Source: Bacillus sp. F19
Lineage (GTDB): Bacteria > Bacillota > Bacilli > Bacillales > Bacillaceae
Direction of reading: 5' to 3'
Assembly (NCBI GenBank): GCA_023823795.1
Contig: CP085710.1
Coordinates: 460,001-524,000, forward strand
Length of the DNA stretch: 64,000 bases
The notes beneath the pieces were generated by a model that did not search any database, was not told where the DNA came from, and worked only from the letters and a program-made list of their open reading frames with translations. The position numbers were made by a program, and so were the translations under genes. Shown one piece after another: positions 25,809-34,717 of the stretch. Positions within the stretch are counted from its first letter, which is position 1; every line of letters starts with the position of its first letter.

Positions 25809-26245
25809 CCAAAAAAGAGAATGACGGCCTGGGCAGATCTTGCAAAGGATTTTAATGAGCCGCAGGATGAAGTTGAAGTGAAACCTGTTTTTCAGGGTAC
25901 ATATGAAGCAGCTTTAACGAAATTCAATACAGTTGCAAGAACATCTGATGCTCCATCTATTATGCAGACATTTGAAGTAGGCACTAAATACATGATCGAC
26001 AGCGGTAAAATTCAGCCTGACCAAAAGTTTATCGATGAAGAAAACTTTGATACAGCGCAATGGGAGAAAAACATTTTCAACTACTATACCGTAGACGGAA
26101 AGCAATATTCCCTGAATCAAGACAGAAGATCGTATCAGGAATGGAAAGTCTTTATCAGGGAATGGATCCGCAAAAAGCATTAGATCAGGCGGCGAAAGAA
26201 ACAGATCGTGCACTTGAATCAGCAGGGAAGAAACAAGGGAAATAA
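25806..26245 (+). pseudogene. ugpB remnant: glycerol-3-phosphate-binding protein with internal deletions
   Basis: A short N-terminus (MPKKRMTA) joins directly to LAKDFNEPQDEVEVKPVFQG and TIMQTFEVGTKYMIDSGK-like sequence (here PSIMQTFEVGTKYMID), characteristic of UgpB. The signal peptide and lipobox are missing. Near 26110 the sequence jumps into another frame giving ESLYQGMDPQKALDQAAKE, the UgpB C-terminus. About 300 residues are absent. The transport genes ugpA/ugpE are not in the window, but ugpQ follows, so the locus is a collapsed ugp operon. Confidence 0.8.
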
Positions 26246-26249
26246 TAGG

Positions 26250-26293
26250 AGGAACTGATGAATCAGTTTTTTAGATTCGTCGGTTCCTATTTT
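26250..26293 (+). terminator. Terminator between the ugpB remnant and ugpQ
   Basis: A 15-bp stem with two G-U pairs (AGGAACTGATGAATC / GATTCGTCGGTTCCT) and following TTTT. Confidence 0.75.
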
Positions 26294-26335
26294 GACAGAA
26301 TCTAAGAATTGCATCATAGAAAGGAGTACAAAATC

Positions 26336-27079
26336 TTGAGCAAGCCAGTTGAAATATACGCACACCGGGGATGCAGCGGTAAGTTTCCTGAGAACACGAT
26401 GGCCGCCTTTGAAGCGGCCTGTAAGATTGGGGCGGACGGCATTGAGCTTGATGTGCAGATGACAAAGGATGGAGAAGCTGTTGTTATTCACGATGAACAA
26501 ATAGACCGGACAACGAATGGGATTGGATTTGTAAAAGATTTCAGATACAAACAATTAAAACTGTTTGATGCCGGAAGCTGGTTTCACCCCAAATATTCGC
26601 GGCAAAAAATTCCCTCTTTACAGGATGTCCTGGACTTAATCAAAACGAGCGGTCCAGAAATGAAAGTAAATATTGAACTGAAAAATGATGTCCTGCTCTA
26701 TGAGGGGATAGAAGAAAAAGTGCTTCAGTGTGTACAGAGGTCAGGAATGATGGACTCAGTCATTCTCTCATCCTTTAATTTTAAAAGCATGGGGAGAATG
26801 CGAGAGCTGGACAATGACATTCAAACGGCCCTTTTATTCGAAGGGATCCCATCAAACATTATGGAGGAAGCCAGGAAGGTTCGGGCAAATGGCCTCCATT
26901 CGGAAGCTTTATTTGCAGTCTCAGCTGCTGGAAAAAGAACCGTTGATGCAGGGTATCCCCTCAGAGTTTTTACAGTAAATCAGACTGATAAACTAGAGGA
27001 TTTGGCCAAGTCGGGTGTCTCTGCACTTATTACTGACTATCCAGAATTATTTTTAGAGAATAAGAGTGTGCCTTTTTAG
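26336..27079 (+). CDS. ugpQ: Glycerophosphodiester phosphodiesterase
   Basis: A 247-residue cytoplasmic enzyme that hydrolyses glycerophosphodiesters to glycerol-3-phosphate and an alcohol. Signature: IYAHRGCSGKFPENTMAAF, ELDVQMTKDGEAVVIHDEQIDRTTNG, and a VFTVNQTDKLEDLAKSGVSALITDYP end. The start is TTG 26336, nine bases after AAGGAG. There is no signal peptide, so it acts on imported diesters or internal lipid breakdown products. Its former uptake partner ugpB is a remnant. Confidence 0.88.
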   Translation: MSKPVEIYAHRGCSGKFPENTMAAFEAACKIGADGIELDVQMTKDGEAVVIHDEQIDRTTNGIGFVKDFRYKQLKLFDAGSWFHPKYSRQKIPSLQDVLDLIKTSGPEMKVNIELKNDVLLYEGIEEKVLQCVQRSGMMDSVILSSFNFKSMGRMRELDNDIQTALLFEGIPSNIMEEARKVRANGLHSEALFAVSAAGKRTVDAGYPLRVFTVNQTDKLEDLAKSGVSALITDYPELFLENKSVPF

Positions 27080-27093
27080 GCGCATTCTTTTTT
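27063..27093 (+). terminator. Terminator of ugpQ
   Basis: AGAGTGTGCC/GGCGCATTCT stem with a T run; the left arm overlaps the last codons of ugpQ. Confidence 0.8.
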
Positions 27094-27208
27094 ATGTCAC
27101 TTTTTTTAACGCGTAGTGTAAGGAAGAAGAACCGCTACCTATATAGGTTGTTTGCGTTTTTATTGTATTTCATCACGACATATGGGACATATTCTATCAA
27201 AATAGAGA

Positions 27209-27237
27209 TTGTACACTTATTGCTTATCCCTTATAAT
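27209..27237 (+). promoter_or_regulatory. Promoter of the alanine symporter gene
   Basis: TTGTAC (27209-27214), 17-base spacer, TATAAT (27232-27237). Confidence 0.7.
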
Positions 27238-27277
27238 CTAAAAAGAAAGAATATTCAGTATTAAAGGGGGATTTTAT

Positions 27278-28777
27278 TTGGAGGCGTTTGTTACTAGCTT
27301 AAACGGAATTTTGTGGAGCACCCCAGTTATTTACACAATTTTAGCAATAGGACTTATTTTTTCCATTTTAACCCGATTTCTGCAAGTAAGACACATTAAA
27401 GATATGATTTTGCTGATGTTTCAAGGCAAAAGCTCTGAAGCTGGAGTTTCTTCTTTTCAGGCTTTATCAATTGCCTTATCAGGCCGTGTAGGAACAGGTA
27501 ATATTGCCGGCGTTGCTACTGCAATCGGTTTCGGCGGTCCGGGAGCTGTTTTCTGGATGTGGGCAATTGCATTTATTGGTGCTTCAAGCGCATTTGTTGA
27601 ATCCACTCTTGCTCAAATTTATAAAGTAAAGCAAGATGGACAATACCGCGGGGGGCCGGCATACTATATTGAAAAAGGTACTGGATGGAAATGGTATGGC
27701 ATTACATTCGCCTTGGCTGCCTTGCTTGCTATGAGTCTATTAATGCCTGGAGTTCAATCAAATTCGATTGCGCTTGGTCTTGATAATGCTTTTGGGCTGA
27801 ACCCCGTCTATACTGGTGTGGGACTTGTTATTGTATTGGCACTTATTATTTTTGGAGGAGTCAAAAGAATTGCGAATGTTGCTCAGTTCGTTGTTCCTTT
27901 TATGGCCCTCGGATATATTCTTGTATCACTTATCATTATCGCCGCAAATATAACAGAGGTTCCTGCTGTTTTTGCTCTTATTTTTAAAAGTGCATTTGCA
28001 TTAGATTCTGCTTTTGGCGGCATCGTTGGTATGGCAATTGCATGGGGAGTTAAGCGCGGTATTTATTCCAATGAAGCGGGGCAAGGTACCGGAGCTCATC
28101 CTGCAGCTGCAGCTGAAGTTTCCCACCCTGCCAAGCAAGGCTTAGTTCAAGCATTCTCCGTTTATATTGACACGCTTTTTGTATGTTCCGCTACAGCCTT
28201 TATGATTCTTTTTACAGGAATGTATAATACACAAGATCCTGAAGGCAATTTTATTGTGAACGAACTGGGAGCTAAAGTTGAGCCAGGTCCGGTGTTTACT
28301 CAGGCAGCAGTTGAATCTGTCATACCGATTCCGGGATTTGGCTCTGGATTCGTTGCGATATCCTTATTATTCTTTGCGTTCACGACTATTATGGCTTATT
28401 ACTATATTGCTGAGACAAATATTGCCTACTTAACACGCGGGAAAAGCAATAAAGTTCCCATGTTCTTATTAAAAGTTGTTTTGCTCGGCGCAACATTTTA
28501 CGGTTCAGTTAAAACAGCATCCTTAGCTTGGGCATTAGGGGATGTCGGCCTCGGAATTATGGTATGGCTGAACTTAATTGCGATAATAATCCTTGCTAAA
28601 CCTGCTCTTTTATCTCTAAAAGATTATGAGGAGCAAAAGAAACAAGGGCTTGATCCGGTATTCGACCCTGTAAAACTCGGCATTAAAAATGCAGACTATT
28701 GGGAAAATGAATATATATATGAAGGGCCCGATTCTGCACCTAAACTTGATAAGAAGAATCGCTCAATAAGTTCATAA
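27278..28777 (+). CDS. Alanine/glycine:cation symporter family protein (AGCS)
   Basis: A 499-residue membrane protein with about 11 helices, TTG start after AAAGGGGG. Family motifs are SFQALSIALSGRVGTGNIAGVATAI near residue 65 and GIYSNEAGQGTGAHPAAAAEV near 270. Members import alanine, glycine or glutamine with sodium (AlsT, GlnT, YrbD types in Bacillus). The substrate cannot be fixed from sequence. It is monocistronic, with its own promoter and terminator. Confidence 0.88.
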   Translation: MEAFVTSLNGILWSTPVIYTILAIGLIFSILTRFLQVRHIKDMILLMFQGKSSEAGVSSFQALSIALSGRVGTGNIAGVATAIGFGGPGAVFWMWAIAFIGASSAFVESTLAQIYKVKQDGQYRGGPAYYIEKGTGWKWYGITFALAALLAMSLLMPGVQSNSIALGLDNAFGLNPVYTGVGLVIVLALIIFGGVKRIANVAQFVVPFMALGYILVSLIIIAANITEVPAVFALIFKSAFALDSAFGGIVGMAIAWGVKRGIYSNEAGQGTGAHPAAAAEVSHPAKQGLVQAFSVYIDTLFVCSATAFMILFTGMYNTQDPEGNFIVNELGAKVEPGPVFTQAAVESVIPIPGFGSGFVAISLLFFAFTTIMAYYYIAETNIAYLTRGKSNKVPMFLLKVVLLGATFYGSVKTASLAWALGDVGLGIMVWLNLIAIIILAKPALLSLKDYEEQKKQGLDPVFDPVKLGIKNADYWENEYIYEGPDSAPKLDKKNRSISS

Positions 28778-28787
28778 GATTTGAAAT

Positions 28788-28817
28788 GGCCTCTTGTTTA
28801 CCAAGAGGTCTATTTTT
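28788..28817 (+). terminator. Terminator of the symporter gene
   Basis: GGCCTCTTG/CAAGAGGTC stem and a T run. Confidence 0.82.
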
Positions 28818-28976
28818 TGTGCGATTCCTGTAATTGAGCATATTTTTTAATTAGAGAAACATAAATCTAAATATTCAAATTTTAACCAATAAGGAGTATG
28901 ATAGAATAGATGAAATTCAAGATATTAGTCCAGCTAAATATGTACATAGAATGTTGCAACGTTTGGAGGCAGCCAC

Positions 28977-30719
28977 ATGTCGAAAGTATTTTCTTTGCTA
29001 AAGCCTTACCGTCTTGCGATGGGTGTGGCCCTGACCCTGATGCTGATTGAGCTTGGGGTAGAGCTGTTGCATCCGCTGTTAATGGCGAAAATAATTGATG
29101 ATGGCATTTTGAAAAATGATTTATCAGTTGTCATCTATTGGGGAAGCGTCATGGTTGGGATTTCAATTGCGGCTTTTGCTGCAGGTGTGACGAATTCCTT
29201 TTACGCGGCTCACGTCAGTCAGAGCTTTGGGTATGATGTACGCAAAGATTTGTTTGAGAAGGTCCAGTCCTTTTCTTTTGCGAATTTTAGCCTGTTTCCG
29301 ACATCGTCTCTCATCACGAGGATGACGAATGACGTGACTCAGCTTCAGAATACGATTTTTATGAGCCTGCGGATAATGCTTCGTGCTCCCTTATTAATAG
29401 TAGGGGGTACGATCATGGCTTTAATCGTCAATTTTCAGCTGGCACTCATTCTTCTCATTTCTATTCCCCTTTTAATAGGTTTCTTATTGTGGATGATGAA
29501 AAAGGGAAGCGGTCTGTTCAAAGCAGTACAGGACCGGCTTGATTCCGTCAATGGCGTCATGCAGGAGAATCTGACCGGAATGCGCATTATCAAGGCCTTT
29601 TTGAGAAGAAACTATGAAGTCTCAAGGTTTACAAAAGCAAATGAAGAGTTAAGGAGCGGGACTGTTTCAGCACTCAGGCTGATGGAGATTGCCATGCCTG
29701 TTTTATTATTGGTTATGAATATCAGCATCCTTGCCATACTCTGGTTTGGCAGCATCAATGCGGGCACAGGGGATGCGAAGGTTGGGGAAGTAGTGGCGAT
29801 TGTAAACTATGCGCTGCGGATTTCCTCTGTTTTATCCATTTTTTCTTTTATCATCATGGCTTTTTCACGTGCAAAAGCATCAGCTGGCCGCATCAATGAA
29901 GTTTTGGAGACAGAAGCGGACTTGACTGATTCACTTGATGCAGAAGAAACAAGTGTGATTGAAAAAGGCGAAATTGAATTTAAATCCGTTTCTTTTACTT
30001 ATCCGGGAACGGACACCGCTGTGCTGAATGACCTTTCCTTTACTGTGAATGCGGGTGAAATGATTGCCCTGCTTGGAGCCACAGGCTCTGGGAAATCGTC
30101 CATTTTCAATCTGATTCCAAGGCTTTATGACGTGACGGACGGGGCGATTTACATTGATTCAAAGAATCTGCTTGATATGAAGCTTGAAAGTCTCAGGGGA
30201 CAAATTGGGTTTGTCCCGCAGGAGTCCCTCTTGTTCACAGGATCGATCAGAGAGAATATTGCATGGGGAAAAGAAGGAGCAGCACTTGAAGAAATCAAGG
30301 AAGCGGCAATAAATGCTCAGATTCATGAAACGATTGAAAGGCTTCCGAATGGCTATGATACAAGGGTGGGCCAAAAAGGAGTCAACCTTTCTGGAGGCCA
30401 AAAACAAAGACTTTCGATAGCGAGAGCACTAGTCCGCAAGCCTAAAATTCTTCTGCTTGATGACAGCACAAGCGCTCTTGATTTAACTACGGAAGCAAAG
30501 CTTTTAAAAGCGTTAAAAGCATATGACTGCACGATTTTTATCATTACACAAAAAATCAGCACGGCTATGGGGGCGAGCCAGATCCTCTTGCTGGATGAAG
30601 GAGAAGTTCTGGCTCAGGGTTCTCATCATGAATTAATAGAAGAATCGGCGCTGTATCAGCGGATCTATGAATCCCAGTTTGGAGAGGAGGCCCTGCAGGA
30701 TGTTCAAAGAGCTAAGTAA
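28977..30719 (+). CDS. ABC exporter half-transporter with a degenerate ATPase site (YfiB-like)
   Basis: A 580-residue protein with six N-terminal membrane helices fused to an ATPase. Walker A GATGSGKS is at 367-374 and a canonical LSGGQ at 471-475. The Walker B catalytic Glu is replaced by Asp496 (LLLDDSTSALD), and the H-loop His is replaced by Gln (IITQK, 525). This is the typical degenerate subunit of a heterodimeric type IV exporter such as BmrC or YfiB. It overlaps the next gene, which has the complementary pattern. It probably exports drugs, lipids or peptides; the substrate is unknown. Confidence 0.87.
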   Translation: MSKVFSLLKPYRLAMGVALTLMLIELGVELLHPLLMAKIIDDGILKNDLSVVIYWGSVMVGISIAAFAAGVTNSFYAAHVSQSFGYDVRKDLFEKVQSFSFANFSLFPTSSLITRMTNDVTQLQNTIFMSLRIMLRAPLLIVGGTIMALIVNFQLALILLISIPLLIGFLLWMMKKGSGLFKAVQDRLDSVNGVMQENLTGMRIIKAFLRRNYEVSRFTKANEELRSGTVSALRLMEIAMPVLLLVMNISILAILWFGSINAGTGDAKVGEVVAIVNYALRISSVLSIFSFIIMAFSRAKASAGRINEVLETEADLTDSLDAEETSVIEKGEIEFKSVSFTYPGTDTAVLNDLSFTVNAGEMIALLGATGSGKSSIFNLIPRLYDVTDGAIYIDSKNLLDMKLESLRGQIGFVPQESLLFTGSIRENIAWGKEGAALEEIKEAAINAQIHETIERLPNGYDTRVGQKGVNLSGGQKQRLSIARALVRKPKILLLDDSTSALDLTTEAKLLKALKAYDCTIFIITQKISTAMGASQILLLDEGEVLAQGSHHELIEESALYQRIYESQFGEEALQDVQRAK

Positions 30720-32520
30720 GCCATTCAAGTATCCGAAAGTAAAACAGGAAGAACCACTTCAGAAAAAAACAGTGAAACCAAAAAACTGGTTTGTGACGAT
30801 AACAAGGGTATGGTCGTATCTTTCTTTGAATAAAGGACTGCTTAGTCTGGTTCTTCTTATGGTAGTTCTTAGTTCCTTTTTGGCCCTTCTTGGTCCTTAC
30901 CTGATTGGGAGAGTCATTGATGATTATATTGTCACTAAAGAAAGCAGCGGGTTTATTAAGCTGCTGATTGCTTTAGTCTTAATTTATCTTGTCCAATCCA
31001 TTTCTCTGCTGCTGCAGAACATCTGGATGATCGGAATTGCCCAAAATACCGTTTTCACCATGAGAACTCAGCTTTTCCGCCATCTGCACAGCCTGCCGAT
31101 TTCATACTTTGATAAACGGCAGCACGGGGAACTGATGAGCAGGGTAACAAATGATATTGAAAACGTCAGTTCGACCTTAAACAGCTCTGTTATTCAAATT
31201 TTCTCAAGTATCCTGACACTTGCAGGAACTATTTGTGTCATGCTCTGGCTGAGTCCGCTGCTTACATTAATAACTCTTGCCATTATCCCGATTATGTTCT
31301 GTGGGATGAGGTGGATCACGAACAGAACAGGAAAGTTATTCAAAGCACAGCAGCAGAACTTGGGAAATCTTAATGGCTTTATTGAAGAAACCATTTCAGG
31401 TCAGCGCATCGTTAAGACGTTTTCACAGGAACAAAAAGTGATAACTGAGTTTCTGGAAAAGAGTCAGAGGCTTAAAGGAGCAGGGTTTTGGGCTCAGACC
31501 ATATCAGGCTTTATTCCGAAGCTGATGAACGTCCTGAACAATTTAAGCTTTGCCGTGATTGCCGGGGTGGGCGGCATCCTCGCTCTGAATGATTTGGTTT
31601 CAATCGGGGTAATCGTGATTTTCACTGAATACTCCAGACAGTTCACACGTCCTCTAAATGAACTTGCGAATCAGTTCAATACGATTCTATCTGCTGTAGC
31701 AGGTGCTGAGAGAGTGTTTGAAATTCTGGATGAACACGAGGAAATGAAAGATGAGGAAGATGCTTCAGACCTTCAAGCAGTGAAGGGAGAAGTTATATTT
31801 GACACGGTCTCATTCTCTTATGAGGAAGAACAGCAGACGGTTCAAAACTTGAGTTTTCATGCATCTCCCGGTGAAACGGTAGCCATCGTCGGTCCTACCG
31901 GTGCAGGAAAAACGACGATGATCAACCTGTTATCCCGATTTTACGATCCTGATGATGGAAAGATTCTGATAGATGGGATGGAAAGCACAAAAATCAGGCG
32001 AAGCAGCCTGAGAGAGCACATGGCATTTGTCCTTCAGGATCCCTTCTTATTCACCGGGACAATCATGGAAAACATTCGGTACGGCCGTTTGGATGCAACG
32101 GATGAAGAAGTGATGCAAGCTGCAAAAGAAGCGAATGCCCATTCTTTTATCATGAAAACAAAAAATCAGTATGAAACGGTTCTCACTCAGGACGGAAGCG
32201 GGATCAGCCAGGGTCAAAAACAGCTGCTGTCCATTGCAAGAGCGATCCTTTCTAGTCCGGTTATTCTAGTTCTTGATGAAGCGACAAGCAGCATCGATAC
32301 CATTACAGAGCTGAAAATCCAGGAAGCCCTTCAAAGATTGATGAAAGGCAGAACAAGTTTTGTGATTGCACACAGGCTGAATACCATTCAAAAAGCTGAC
32401 CAAATCCTTGTGATTGAGAATGGAACGCTGATTGAAAAAGGAAGTCACGAGTCCCTTCTTCGTGAAAAAGGATTTTACTGCGGTCTATTTCAAAGTCAGC
32501 TGAAAGACGAGGTTGTTTGA
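30700..32520 (+). CDS. ABC exporter half-transporter, catalytic subunit (YfiC-like)
   Basis: A 606-residue membrane-ATPase protein. It has Walker A GPTGAGKTT, Walker B with the catalytic Glu (VLVLDEATSSID) and H-loop FVIAHR, but a degenerate signature (SGISQGQKQ instead of LSGGQ). With its neighbour it forms one complete and one incomplete ATP site. ATG 30700 follows GGAGAGGAGG and overlaps the previous gene by 20 bases, so an earlier in-frame ATG at 30667 is unlikely. Confidence 0.88.
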   Translation: MFKELSKPFKYPKVKQEEPLQKKTVKPKNWFVTITRVWSYLSLNKGLLSLVLLMVVLSSFLALLGPYLIGRVIDDYIVTKESSGFIKLLIALVLIYLVQSISLLLQNIWMIGIAQNTVFTMRTQLFRHLHSLPISYFDKRQHGELMSRVTNDIENVSSTLNSSVIQIFSSILTLAGTICVMLWLSPLLTLITLAIIPIMFCGMRWITNRTGKLFKAQQQNLGNLNGFIEETISGQRIVKTFSQEQKVITEFLEKSQRLKGAGFWAQTISGFIPKLMNVLNNLSFAVIAGVGGILALNDLVSIGVIVIFTEYSRQFTRPLNELANQFNTILSAVAGAERVFEILDEHEEMKDEEDASDLQAVKGEVIFDTVSFSYEEEQQTVQNLSFHASPGETVAIVGPTGAGKTTMINLLSRFYDPDDGKILIDGMESTKIRRSSLREHMAFVLQDPFLFTGTIMENIRYGRLDATDEEVMQAAKEANAHSFIMKTKNQYETVLTQDGSGISQGQKQLLSIARAILSSPVILVLDEATSSIDTITELKIQEALQRLMKGRTSFVIAHRLNTIQKADQILVIENGTLIEKGSHESLLREKGFYCGLFQSQLKDEVV

Positions 32521-32578
32521 ATGCCTCTTTTTTTCATTAGCGAAATGGTCATGCTATACTGAATGTGGAGGTGGGACA

Positions 32579-33103
32579 ATGCGTTTATCAAATAAAAAAG
32601 TTATTGCACTGGTCAGTGCTGATTTTGAAGATCTTGAATTATGGTACCCTGTGCTTCGTTTACAGGAAGAAGGGGCAGCAGTCCACTTAGTAGGTGAGAA
32701 AGCAGGCGAAACCTATATCGGAAAGTATGGTGTTCCAGCCAAATCGGATTATGCGTTTGGTGATATACGCTCTCTAGATTATGACGCCATTTTGGTTCCT
32801 GGAGGATGGGCGCCTGATAAATTAAGACGATATCCAGAGGTTCTTCAAATGGTGAAGGACATGCATGAGAAAGAAAAGCCGATCGGACAAATCTGTCATG
32901 CAGGATGGGTGCTGATTTCAGCCAGAATATTAGAAGGCAGAAATGTAACAAGTACACCTGGCATTAAAGATGATATGGAGAATGCAGGGGCCAAATGGCA
33001 TGATGAAGCAGTTGTTGTTGACGGACATATCGTTTCGAGCAGAAGACCACCCGACTTGCCGCCTTATGTAAAAGCTTTTGCAGATGTTTTAGCTGAAAAA
33101 TAA
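32579..33103 (+). CDS. DJ-1/PfpI family protein
   Basis: A 174-residue single-domain protein with nucleophile Cys106 followed by His107 (GQICHAGW) on the nucleophile elbow and an acidic residue in DFEDLELWYP. Bacillus members include general stress protein YraA/GSP18-like proteins, proposed to act as deglycases, chaperones or proteases. GGAGG precedes ATG 32579. TGCTATACT just upstream (about 32552-32559) is a good extended -10, so it probably has its own promoter. Confidence 0.83.
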   Translation: MRLSNKKVIALVSADFEDLELWYPVLRLQEEGAAVHLVGEKAGETYIGKYGVPAKSDYAFGDIRSLDYDAILVPGGWAPDKLRRYPEVLQMVKDMHEKEKPIGQICHAGWVLISARILEGRNVTSTPGIKDDMENAGAKWHDEAVVVDGHIVSSRRPPDLPPYVKAFADVLAEK

Positions 33104-33439
33104 TTATTTATAGATAAAGGAGAGAGAGTGTCATGGAATGTGATGCTTTCTTTTTTATTTTTATATAGATTATTAAATAAATATTATTGATAATGAGAGA
33201 TTTTAGTCTACTATCCTGATGAAGGGATCAACAATAGATGAAATGTCAATAGATAAAAAGAATAGAATACTATAGACGAATAGCAAATAATATTATAATA
33301 TATTTTCAGAATATTAATTTTCTTTTGAAGAATCATATTATTGGGACTAAAGATCCTTTTAGGGGGTGATTCGATTAGAATCAGGAACCGATAAGACCGA
33401 AAGTTTGCTTCAAAATATGATTAAAAACGGGGGATACAA
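33104..33439 (+). promoter_or_regulatory. Regulatory region of the liv operon
   Basis: A 336-base AT-rich gap. It contains a -10-like TATAAT at 33294-33299 with the CodY box immediately after it, and a short reading frame (GTG 33366 to TGA 33443, 25 codons) whose stop overlaps the livK start as ATGA. No clear terminator for the preceding gene was found. Confidence 0.5.
33301..33315. promoter_or_regulatory. CodY box
   Basis: TATTTTCAGAATATT matches the CodY consensus AATTTTCWGAAAATT at 13 of 15 positions and lies directly downstream of TATAAT at 33294. CodY represses branched-chain amino acid genes when these amino acids and GTP are plentiful, which suits the liv operon. Confidence 0.7.
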
Positions 33440-34612
33440 ATGAAAAAGAGAAGATTAATGGCAGTGTTTATGTCACTTATGATTTCAGCTGGCGTGATGG
33501 CTGGGTGCGGTGCAAAAAGCACAGGTTCATCCGAAGGAGAGACAATAAAAATCGGAGCGAACTTAGAATTATCCGGCGGGGTGGCCTCTTACGGGCAATC
33601 CATTTCAGAAGGCCTGGAACTTGCTTTAGAAGAGATCAATAAAAAAGGCATCGACGGCAAAAAGATTGAGCTTGTTGAATTTGATAATAAATCAGATGCA
33701 GCTGAAGCAACGAATGGAGCTATCAAACTTGTAAGCCAGGATAAGGTAGCTGCCATCATTGGAGCTGCAACAAGTACAAATACTCTGGCTCAGGTGCAGA
33801 TTGCACAGGATAATAAAGTGCCATTAATTACACCAACTGGAACGAACCCGACAATAACGAATACAGATGGCAAAGTCAATGATTATGTATTCCGTACATG
33901 CTTTATCGACCCATTCCAAGGAACGGTTGCTGCAAACTTTGCAACAGGCGACTTATCAGTAAAAAATGCGGCTGTACTAATCGACAGCTCAAGCGATTAT
34001 GCGAAAGGTCTGGCAAAATCCTTCAAAGAATCATTTGAGAAAAGCGGCGGAAAAATTGTCTCAGAGGAAGCTTATGTAGCTAAAGACACAGATTTCCGTG
34101 CAACTCTTACAAGAATTAAATCAGCAAATCCAGAATTTGTTTTCCTTCCTGGCTACTATGAAGAGGTAGGCCTAATTGTGAAACAAGCACGTGAGCTTGG
34201 CATTGATGTTCCTTTCATGGGAGGCGATGGATGGGATTCTCCGAAGCTGATTGAAATTGCAGGCGGAGAAGCTTTGAACAACACATTCATTACGAACCAT
34301 TATTCTGCTGGTGATCCAGATGAGAAAATTCAAAATTTCGTAAAAGCGTTCAAGGCGAAATACAAAGATAAATCTCCAGATGCATTTAATGCTCTTGGAT
34401 ATGATACAGGATATTTCCTAGCTGATGCGATTAAACGTGCAGGCGGCGCTGACCCTGAGAAGCTTCAAAAAGCAATTGAAGAAACAAAAGATCTTGCTCT
34501 TGTTTCAGGTAACCTGACGCTTGATGAACTTCATGATCCAGTTAAGTCTGCTGCTATTCTTGAATACAAAGATGGCGAGCAAACATTTAAAACGAATGTA
34601 GATCCTGAATAA
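33440..34612 (+). CDS. livK: Branched-chain amino acid ABC transporter, substrate-binding lipoprotein
   Basis: A 390-residue periplasmic-binding-type lipoprotein (signal MKKRRLMAVFMSLMISAG, lipobox MAGC). The mature part begins ETIKIGANLELSGGVASYGQ and has the two-lobed type I fold of LivJ/LivK. It binds leucine, isoleucine or valine outside the membrane and feeds LivHMGF. A hairpin after the stop fits higher expression than the membrane subunits. Confidence 0.9.
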   Translation: MKKRRLMAVFMSLMISAGVMAGCGAKSTGSSEGETIKIGANLELSGGVASYGQSISEGLELALEEINKKGIDGKKIELVEFDNKSDAAEATNGAIKLVSQDKVAAIIGAATSTNTLAQVQIAQDNKVPLITPTGTNPTITNTDGKVNDYVFRTCFIDPFQGTVAANFATGDLSVKNAAVLIDSSSDYAKGLAKSFKESFEKSGGKIVSEEAYVAKDTDFRATLTRIKSANPEFVFLPGYYEEVGLIVKQARELGIDVPFMGGDGWDSPKLIEIAGGEALNNTFITNHYSAGDPDEKIQNFVKAFKAKYKDKSPDAFNALGYDTGYFLADAIKRAGGADPEKLQKAIEETKDLALVSGNLTLDELHDPVKSAAILEYKDGEQTFKTNVDPE

Positions 34613-34633
34613 ACAATCATATAGCAGATGGAG

Positions 34634-34655
34634 TAGGGGGCCGTGCCCCCTATTA
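34634..34655 (+). terminator. Hairpin between livK and livH
   Basis: TAGGGGGC/GCCCCCTA, an 8-bp GC-rich stem with 3-base loop but only a short T stretch; probably a partial terminator or mRNA stabiliser. Confidence 0.65.
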
Positions 34656-34717
34656 TTCTGAATTTAACAATGAAAACTGCCATACAAAATAAAAGACTTT
34701 CAGGGGAGAAAGAGACT

